Assembly: GCA_031548515.1 (NCBI GenBank)
Contig: JAVBRB010000043.1
Span: 1 to 18,443, forward strand
Reading direction: 5' to 3'
Length of the DNA: 18,443 nucleotides
Source: UBA940 sp031548515
GTDB taxonomy: Bacteria; Bacteroidota; Bacteroidia; Bacteroidales; Rikenellaceae
The first letter of the stretch is position 1; every line of letters starts with the position of its first letter. The translations under genes were made by a program, and so were the position numbers. A model generated the notes under the pieces. The model searched no databases. It worked only from the letters and a program-made list of their open reading frames with translations, and was not told the DNA's origin. This document shows positions 13,253 through 18,443 of this stretch, piece by piece.

Positions 13253-14611
13253 TTACTTTGCGTCCGATATCTTGTATACCCATGCATGGGCGCACGGGGT
13301 TTCGGCCGGAGAAAGCTGCGGAGGGGTGACCGTAAGTGTACCGCCTGAAAGTTTATACGTGATTTTCTTGTCCGAACCAAGCATCTTGACCGATTTCGCC
13401 TTTGAGATGCCGTTTATTTTTATGGGTTTGTCGTTCCATGCGGTTGCAATGGCATATATATCGCCGCCTTTCTTTGTAAAATAGAGGGTAGTTTCAGCCG
13501 TCACTTCCGGTGATTTATCCCATTTGCGAGTGCCGTAGATGGCTTCGCCGTTTACCGCAAGCCATTTGCCTATGGCGGCAAGCCGTTGCTGCTGGATTAC
13601 GGGAATCAGTCCATCGGCCGTAGGGCCCACGTTAAGAAGCAGGTTCCCGCCCCTAGCCGCCTTGTTTATCAGCATGTGTATCAGTTCGGCGTCCGTGGAG
13701 TAGTTTTCGAGTGTTTCGTTGCGGTTATAGCCGAAAGAACCGCCTACGCCGCGACACTCCTCCCATGGGCGTTGTTGAAGCAGGCTGGCATCTCCCTTGC
13801 TGTAGAAGCCGTCATACTCGGTAGTGAAAAATCCTCCGTGAAGTCCGCGGGCTTCGTCGCCCCAACGATCATTGACAGCTACGTAGGCCGCTACGGGAGA
13901 TTCGTTGTAAAGCCATGCGAGGAATTCTTTCGAACGCCAGGTGTCGCTCGTTTGCCCCCATTCGCCATCCGCCCACACGATATCGGGTTTGTAGCGGTTG
14001 ACCAGTTCCTTCATCTGGGGCAGCATGTGCTGGTCCACGTATTTGTCAACGTCGCTTGTCTGGAGAGGGTTGAACCACTCGGAAAGCGAATAATAGAAGC
14101 CCATGCGCAGGTTTTCGGCCCTGACGGCATCGTTCAACTCGCCGCATATATCGCGGTGGGGACCGGTATCGGCGCTATTCCAGTTCCAGCTGTATTCGCT
14201 GGGCCACAGGGTGTAACCTTCGTGGTGCTTCGATGTCAGAACCACATATTTCGCTCCGGCGTTGCGGAACATTGCCGCCCACTGCTGAGGATTGAACATC
14301 TCAGCGTTGAAATCCTTGACAAAATCCTGATAACGGAAATCCGCTCCATATGTCTTGTTGTGAAAATCTATGAAGGCCTGGTTGTTTGCAAGATCTTTCT
14401 GCCACCAGTACCACTCTGAATATTTATCGCGGTCGGTCGGTGCCCAGGAAGGAACCGAATAAAGTCCCCAATGGATGAAAATGCCGAATTTGGCATCTTC
14501 GAACCATTCCGGAACAGGACGGCTGTCGATGGATTTCCAGTCGGGAGTGTAGGTTTGGGCCTGTGCGGCAACGGAAATGCAGGCGAACAATGCAATCAGC
14601 GTCTTCTTCAT
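13253..14611 (-). CDS. Alpha-L-fucosidase, GH29, secreted
   Basis: The 452-residue enzyme has a signal peptide with cleavage after AQA (about 1-18), then the GH29 (beta/alpha)8 barrel: WFEDAKFGIFIHWGLYSVPSW, a classic family start, then YVVLTSKHHEGYTLWPS and PDIVWADGEWG. In the last, D215 is the expected nucleophile. The acid/base is less certain; E284 or E285 in PWEECRG is a candidate. The C-terminal beta-sandwich ends at HAWVYKI. It would release alpha-linked fucose from glycans (mucin, milk or blood-group type) in the periplasm or outside. ATG 14611 is preferred to 14641, because the longer form would run into its own promoter and hide the signal peptide. No SusC/SusD or other glycoside hydrolase gene is nearby, so it is not in a visible polysaccharide locus here. 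Confidence 0.93.
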   Translation of the reverse strand: MKKTLIALFACISVAAQAQTYTPDWKSIDSRPVPEWFEDAKFGIFIHWGLYSVPSWAPTDRDKYSEWYWWQKDLANNQAFIDFHNKTYGADFRYQDFVKDFNAEMFNPQQWAAMFRNAGAKYVVLTSKHHEGYTLWPSEYSWNWNSADTGPHRDICGELNDAVRAENLRMGFYYSLSEWFNPLQTSDVDKYVDQHMLPQMKELVNRYKPDIVWADGEWGQTSDTWRSKEFLAWLYNESPVAAYVAVNDRWGDEARGLHGGFFTTEYDGFYSKGDASLLQQRPWEECRGVGGSFGYNRNETLENYSTDAELIHMLINKAARGGNLLLNVGPTADGLIPVIQQQRLAAIGKWLAVNGEAIYGTRKWDKSPEVTAETTLYFTKKGGDIYAIATAWNDKPIKINGISKAKSVKMLGSDKKITYKLSGGTLTVTPPQLSPAETPCAHAWVYKISDAK

Positions 14612-14638
14612 ATTCAGGTGAGTTTTATGGTCTGAAGC

Positions 14639-14646
14639 CAAAGATA
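14639..14646 (-). promoter_or_regulatory. -7 element TATCTTTG for the fucosidase
   Basis: The minus-strand TATCTTTG fully matches TAnnTTTG, 28 bases before ATG 14611. It gives a leader of about 20 bases and supports the shorter start. Confidence 0.65.
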
Positions 14647-14755
14647 ATCAAAAAATCCATGCGTGATTCGGAATGCGGCATATATGGAATAATTTGGCCG
14701 CTGAGAGGCGGGTTTGTTTTCGGCGCGATTTATTAAAAAATATTAAAATAGTTCC

Positions 14756-14763
14756 TATCTTTG
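14756..14763 (+). promoter_or_regulatory. -7 element TATCTTTG for the phosphofructokinase
   Basis: TATCTTTG lies 55 bases before the PFK ATG, so the leader is about 48 bases. An AT-rich stretch (14727-14750) lies just upstream. The fucosidase promoter diverges about 110 bases away. Confidence 0.65.
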
Positions 14764-14817
14764 TGTCGGCTCGCAGAAAACGTATAAATTCCAAACCAAA
14801 ATAAATCTGATAACAGC

Positions 14818-16050
14818 ATGAAAGACGCAATTGCAATCCTGACCGGCGGCGGCCCGGCTCCCGGTATGAATACCGTAGTGGGCAGCGTTTCCAAAACTTT
14901 TCTCCAGAAAGGCTACCGTGTGATAGGCCTTCACGCCGGATACAGCGGACTGTTCAATCCTGCTCCCCGTACTGTGGATATCGACTTCGACATCGCTGAC
15001 GATATCTTCAACCGCGGCGGATCGTACCTCCAGATGAGCCGTTTCAAACCTTCGCAGAAGGATTTCGATGAGAATTTCAACCTCGACTTCTTCAAGAAGA
15101 ACAACATCAAACTGCTCGTTACCGTTGGCGGAGACGATACCGCTTCGACCGCCAACCGCATCGCGGCTTTCCTTGAAGCCAATAAATATCCTATCGCCAA
15201 CATCCACGTTCCCAAGACCATCGACAACGACCTTCCCCTGCCCGGCGGTATGCCTACCTTCGGTTACCAGTCGGCTAAGGATAAAGGCGCCGTTATAGCA
15301 ACCACGGTCTATGAAGACGCGCGCACAAGCGCAAACTGGTTTGTAGTTGCAGCCATGGGACGCAGTGCCGGCCACTTGGCTTTCGGTATAGGTTCTGCCT
15401 GCCACTATCCGATGATCGTGATCCCGGAAATGTTCAATAAGACAGAAATAACCGTCGACAAGATCGTGAACCTCGTGGTGTCGGCTATCATCAAGCGCAA
15501 GATCATGGGCGTCGAATACGGTGCCGCCATGATATCGGAAGGCGTGTTCCACGAACTGAGCGACGAAGAAATCAAAAAGAGCGGCGTGACTTTCTCGTAT
15601 GACGATCACGGACACCCTGAACTCGGAAAAGTGTCCAAAGCGCACATCTTCAACGAAATGCTCGAAAACAAGCTCAAGGAACTCGGCATCAGGGTCAAGA
15701 GCCGTCCGGTCGAGATCGGCTACGAAGTCCGCTGCCAGACCCCCATCGCCTACGACCTCGTATACTGCTCGCAGCTCGGTATGGGCGTTTACAAGCTCTT
15801 CGAGCAGGGAAATACCGGATGCATGGTGTTCATCAACCAGGAAGGTTTCGTAAGCCCGCTGTACCTCAAAGACCTCGAAGATCCTATCTCGCACAAGATC
15901 CCGCCCCGCCTCGTGAATATCGCCTGCGACAAGTTCCAGGCCGTGATAGACAATATTCTCAACTACATAACGCCGGACGATTATGAAGCTGCGAAGGCTT
16001 ATGTGAAGAATCCCGGGGATTTCGACTTCCGCAAGATCCTTAACTGGTAA
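14818..16050 (+). CDS. 6-phosphofructokinase, pyrophosphate-dependent type
   Basis: The 410-residue protein phosphorylates fructose 6-phosphate to the 1,6-bisphosphate in glycolysis. LTGGGPAPGMN (8-18) is the phosphate-donor loop. V-G-G-D-D-T at 103-108 has Asp at 107 where ATP enzymes have Gly, and P-K-T-I-D-N-D at 132-138 has Lys133 in place of Gly. Both are hallmarks of PPi-dependent PFK, and D136 is the catalytic base. AAMGRSAGHLA and PEMF-type motifs for substrate binding also appear. PPi enzymes run near equilibrium and can serve gluconeogenesis too. It may be the only PFK of this organism or one of two, which cannot be told here. ATG 14818 fits the family start; no strong Shine-Dalgarno. 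A strong terminator follows. Confidence 0.94.
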   Translation: MKDAIAILTGGGPAPGMNTVVGSVSKTFLQKGYRVIGLHAGYSGLFNPAPRTVDIDFDIADDIFNRGGSYLQMSRFKPSQKDFDENFNLDFFKKNNIKLLVTVGGDDTASTANRIAAFLEANKYPIANIHVPKTIDNDLPLPGGMPTFGYQSAKDKGAVIATTVYEDARTSANWFVVAAMGRSAGHLAFGIGSACHYPMIVIPEMFNKTEITVDKIVNLVVSAIIKRKIMGVEYGAAMISEGVFHELSDEEIKKSGVTFSYDDHGHPELGKVSKAHIFNEMLENKLKELGIRVKSRPVEIGYEVRCQTPIAYDLVYCSQLGMGVYKLFEQGNTGCMVFINQEGFVSPLYLKDLEDPISHKIPPRLVNIACDKFQAVIDNILNYITPDDYEAAKAYVKNPGDFDFRKILNW

Positions 16051-16067
16051 GAATTATCATTCCGCAG

Positions 16068-16105
16068 AAAAAAGACCGCGAACTTAATGATTCGCGGTCT
16101 TTTTT
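16068..16105. terminator. Strong bidirectional terminator after PFK
   Basis: AAAAAAGACCGCGAA (16068-16082) pairs perfectly with 16091-16105 around an 8-base loop. A T-run follows on the plus strand and, by symmetry, on the minus strand. It is placed 18 bases after PFK and 19 bases from the convergent lipoprotein's stop. Confidence 0.93.
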
Positions 16106-16123
16106 ATTTTGTCGGAGGCAGGT

Positions 16124-17923
16124 TTATTCGCCGGCCCCGTCCTGATGATAGGTCTGGGTGAAAGCTGTACCCGCATTTATGGAGGCGGAATTGGATGCGC
16201 CCATGCTCGTCGTCGTGTTGGTGAACAGATACCACGGTCCAGTGCCGTCGGGTTTGCGGCCGACACTTTGGCCGTCTCCTATGGCCTTTTCCACGAAATT
16301 GTCAATATCCCATGTGCTGTCCTTATTGGGACTGGCAACGCTCGTGCTGATATTGACGAACGAGTCTATGTTGGTACTGTTGGTGAGGTCGCCTTCAATT
16401 TTGGGTTTGCGAAGTTCTATCAGCAGTGATTTGCTGCCTGAAAGGCCGTTGGCGACAGTGCCGAGGTTCAGGTAAGCGGTACCCGTCGTCGAATAATCCT
16501 TGCCGTTGCATCCGAGGACCGCATATCCGTAACCCTTCATAACCATATAGCCCGGGATGATGAATAAACTGTCCTTGTTCTTGCGGATACGCATACCTCC
16601 GATAACGACCGGTTGGGACGAAGTGTTGTAGAGTTCAATACCGTCTTTCGTCGAAGTGCGGATCTCGTTGATGCGTATTTTGCCGTAAGTATCGAAAGTC
16701 GTTGCCGCCGAGAATCCCAGTACGGTTATTTTTGAAGCGTAGGGACCGGTCGCATTGGTTGCGGTCAGCGTAATAGTGTTCTCGGTCCCTGTGGAAGAGC
16801 CTGTAAGTGTGGGTTTGATTTGCCAGACGATGCCTTCGATCTTGCTCGGAGTGCCCATGGTCGACGAAACCGACGGGGCGGCACTGTAAGCATCGTAATA
16901 TACGCTGAACTGTATTATGTTGTCTTCCGGCGTCAAGCCTGTCGCGGGTTTATCCGGGTTTATCTTTATATTGGCTATATAGGGCGGGCAGGCAACGGCG
17001 TCTTCTTTAAACAACTGGTGTTTGAGTTTGACGCGCATCCCCACCGTGCCGTTTTCTTTACCCGGAGTCGCGGCCGTAGTTGCGGTAGAAGCCGTGGCGT
17101 ACCATCCGTAGGTGACTCCATTGGGACGATTGAAGTTGGTGGCCTCCTGTTCGGGTGTACCGTCCCAATCGCCGACGGTCATCTGAGAAACTCCCGGATT
17201 GATGGTATTGGCGAATGCATCGATAATATCGCCGTTGTAGCGAAGTTCGACAGAAAGCGATTTCGAACCGGAAAGTCCGGCATCGGTCGCACCCAGATCA
17301 ACTGCAGAGATGGGAATGGCGATGGTGGACTCCTTCGCACGGAATACGCCGTAGGCTTTGGCAGGCAGTTCTTTTGATGACGTAAATGCAATGAGTTCCT
17401 CGCCGTTCTTCCGCAGCGAGACGCCGTCGAGGCTGGCTATCATGCCTGTAGGGTTGTATATCTCGATAAATTCGCTGCCCGAAGTACCTATCTCGCTCAA
17501 ACGCAGTTTCTCGGCCGGATTGATGCTTTCGGCCACCGTAGTGAGGGTGACGGTTTCGGATTTAGACGTTTTATTCTCGGCACTTATTGCCTTTATGTAA
17601 TATGTGATGGTTTCTCCTGCTGAAGCCGGAGCTGTGAACGAAGCCGAATATTCATTGGCATTGGATGTCTCGCTCATCGCGGCGCTTTTCTCGCTGCCGT
17701 CGTTATAATAGAGCATAACAGAAGATATGCTTCCCTCTTCGATTGTGACTCCCGCGATAACATCGACAGAGGTGCCTGCTTCCCACTCCTCGGGGCACTG
17801 GAGCATGGTGATCCGGGGAATTTTCGGATCGACGGGATCCGGTCCCTGCTTGGGGTCTTTTGAGCATGCCGCTATGGCTGACAGCGCCAGCGAGAAGAAT
17901 ATGAGTTTCAGAAGTTGTTTCAT
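16124..17923 (-). CDS. Lipoprotein with two lamin-tail domains and Ig-like domains
   Basis: The 599-residue protein has a lipobox IAAC with Cys20. Domains in order are: an Ig-like beta-sandwich (about 36-130), a lamin-tail domain (138-292: LRLSEIGTSGSEFIEIYNPT... ending ATPGKEN), a second Ig-like stretch (315-405), and a second lamin-tail domain (415-580: KIRINEIRTSTKDGIELYN...). Both lamin-tail copies repeat LSGSKSL before an LR strand and end in a W-x...G-x-x-N signature. Lamin-tail domains in bacterial secreted proteins are thought to help bind ligands or surfaces, often beside nucleases or phosphatases; no enzyme domain is present here. It is therefore probably a surface adhesion or scaffold lipoprotein. 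ATG 17923 is chosen by the signal peptide. The frame is open 71 codons further upstream, but that part covers the promoter and does not look like protein. Confidence 0.86.
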   Translation of the reverse strand: MKQLLKLIFFSLALSAIAACSKDPKQGPDPVDPKIPRITMLQCPEEWEAGTSVDVIAGVTIEEGSISSVMLYYNDGSEKSAAMSETSNANEYSASFTAPASAGETITYYIKAISAENKTSKSETVTLTTVAESINPAEKLRLSEIGTSGSEFIEIYNPTGMIASLDGVSLRKNGEELIAFTSSKELPAKAYGVFRAKESTIAIPISAVDLGATDAGLSGSKSLSVELRYNGDIIDAFANTINPGVSQMTVGDWDGTPEQEATNFNRPNGVTYGWYATASTATTAATPGKENGTVGMRVKLKHQLFKEDAVACPPYIANIKINPDKPATGLTPEDNIIQFSVYYDAYSAAPSVSSTMGTPSKIEGIVWQIKPTLTGSSTGTENTITLTATNATGPYASKITVLGFSAATTFDTYGKIRINEIRTSTKDGIELYNTSSQPVVIGGMRIRKNKDSLFIIPGYMVMKGYGYAVLGCNGKDYSTTGTAYLNLGTVANGLSGSKSLLIELRKPKIEGDLTNSTNIDSFVNISTSVASPNKDSTWDIDNFVEKAIGDGQSVGRKPDGTGPWYLFTNTTTSMGASNSASINAGTAFTQTYHQDGAGE

Positions 17924-17946
17924 AAGAGAGAGTTTTTTATTTTTTG

Positions 17947-17954
17947 CAAATATA
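17947..17954 (-). promoter_or_regulatory. -7 element TATATTTG for the lamin-tail lipoprotein
   Basis: On the minus strand TATATTTG lies 24 bases before ATG 17923. Transcription would start near 17940, giving a very short leader. Confidence 0.6.
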
Positions 17955-18443
17955 GTGAAATTATCTTGAAGACAATCTATTGACCGATGACGGGACTGGA
18001 GATTTGATCCGTTTAAAACGATTGTTGCTGTGCCAGGATGCGGAAACTGTTGAGAGACACAGACCTGTAGAGGATGTTTTTCAGAAGACTTACAATGAGG
18101 ACACTGGCGATAGGCAATATAATAGGGAGCATGCATAACCTTAAATATATCTTAAAATATTTTTATGGTTAGAAACCTATACGCATGTTGGTTCATATTT
18201 ATTGTGCTATGATTTCTAAGTTTTTGTAAATAAACAAATTAAAACTTGCCATGTACCATATAGTATCCAGGATGATTTTAAAAATATTTTTTTATTCTCC
18301 TTAGAATTTGTCTAAAAATGTGACAAATAAAATACTGGCAGTCAGTTGATTAAGTGGCGATTATTACGTATTTTTATGTTTCTCAAGACATTAAAGATTC
18401 GTGACAAATTATCCAAGTAACCTCACCGAAAGCCAGTATCGTA
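17955..18443. other. Gene-poor, AT-rich right end with short repeats
   Basis: No gene is supported here. From about 18140 the DNA is markedly AT-rich compared with the rest of the window. GTGACAAAT occurs twice in direct orientation (18320-18328 and 18401-18409). ATTTGTC (18306-18312) with GACAAAT (18322-18328) is an inverted repeat, and ATACTGGC (18332-18339) is inverted as GCCAGTAT (18432-18439). One minus-strand frame is open for 19 codons from the right edge before a stop, which could be a gene end but shows no recognisable motif. Confidence 0.5.

Noticed and set aside
13586..14419. A 277-residue plus-strand open frame inside the fucosidase
   Set aside because: Antisense shadow: the opposite strand carries an intact GH29 sequence with signal peptide and nucleophile.
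14755..15894. A 379-residue minus-strand open frame across the phosphofructokinase gene
   Set aside because: It is the antisense shadow of a clearly conserved gene with full PFK motifs, and its His/Asp/Val-rich translation resembles no family.
17924..18136. A 71-codon N-terminal extension of the lamin-tail lipoprotein
   Set aside because: It would bury the signal peptide and lipobox, and it covers a TATATTTG promoter element.

Overview
The window reads as Bacteroidota DNA, most likely order Bacteroidales. A Rikenellaceae/Alistipes-like origin is my guess, not something the sequence proves. The reasons are: many TAnnTTTG-type -7 promoter elements placed just upstream of genes; lipoproteins with Cys20 followed by acidic or charged residues; families typical of this phylum (DUF4254 beside a GT9 glycosyltransferase, DUF4294, PepSY-like DUF2874 lipoprotein, YtxH plus Holin-X pair, PPi-type phosphofructokinase); few clear Shine-Dalgarno sequences; and frequent GTG starts. 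No rRNA, tRNA, CRISPR array, transposase or prophage was found.

Layout. 2-1939 (+) is the 3' part of a zinc-metallopeptidase-like secreted protein cut by the left edge. 2054-3729 (+) is a DUF4254/GT9 pair, probably for cell-surface glycan synthesis. 3730-4019 is a gene-poor stretch with a promoter and three well-formed hairpins ahead of gcvH-mdh (4020-5363, +), which ends at a strong terminator facing a leftward PepSY-like lipoprotein (5428-6255, -). 6501-10203 (-) is a tight three-gene unit, yciH/SUI1, GNAT, and a very large HExxH + beta-propeller + beta-barrel protein, read from a promoter at 10397-10404 through a hairpin-rich leader. A SLOG/YpsA-like gene (10411-10899, -) lies just upstream. 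11006-11963 (+) is a YtxH, Holin-X, unknown triplet that ends in a perfect 21-bp stem. DUF4294 (12139-12753, -) and an FlK-type thioesterase (12819-13202, +) diverge from one 29-bp near-palindrome that carries two face-to-face -7 elements. A GH29 alpha-L-fucosidase (13253-14611, -) and a PPi-type phosphofructokinase (14818-16050, +) diverge from separate promoters. A two-lamin-tail-domain lipoprotein (16124-17923, -) is last. About 500 bases of AT-rich DNA without a recognisable gene close the window.

How it fits together. Central metabolism (GcvH, malate dehydrogenase, PPi-PFK) alternates with envelope and surface functions (GT9, lipoproteins, an outer-membrane protease-like barrel, a fucosidase acting on host or dietary glycans). 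This would suit a gut-type saccharolytic anaerobe. No defence system or mobile element is visible. The least explained parts are the structured DNA upstream of gcvH and of yciH, the shared divergent promoter palindrome at 12764-12792, and the three-part 956-residue outer-membrane protein.
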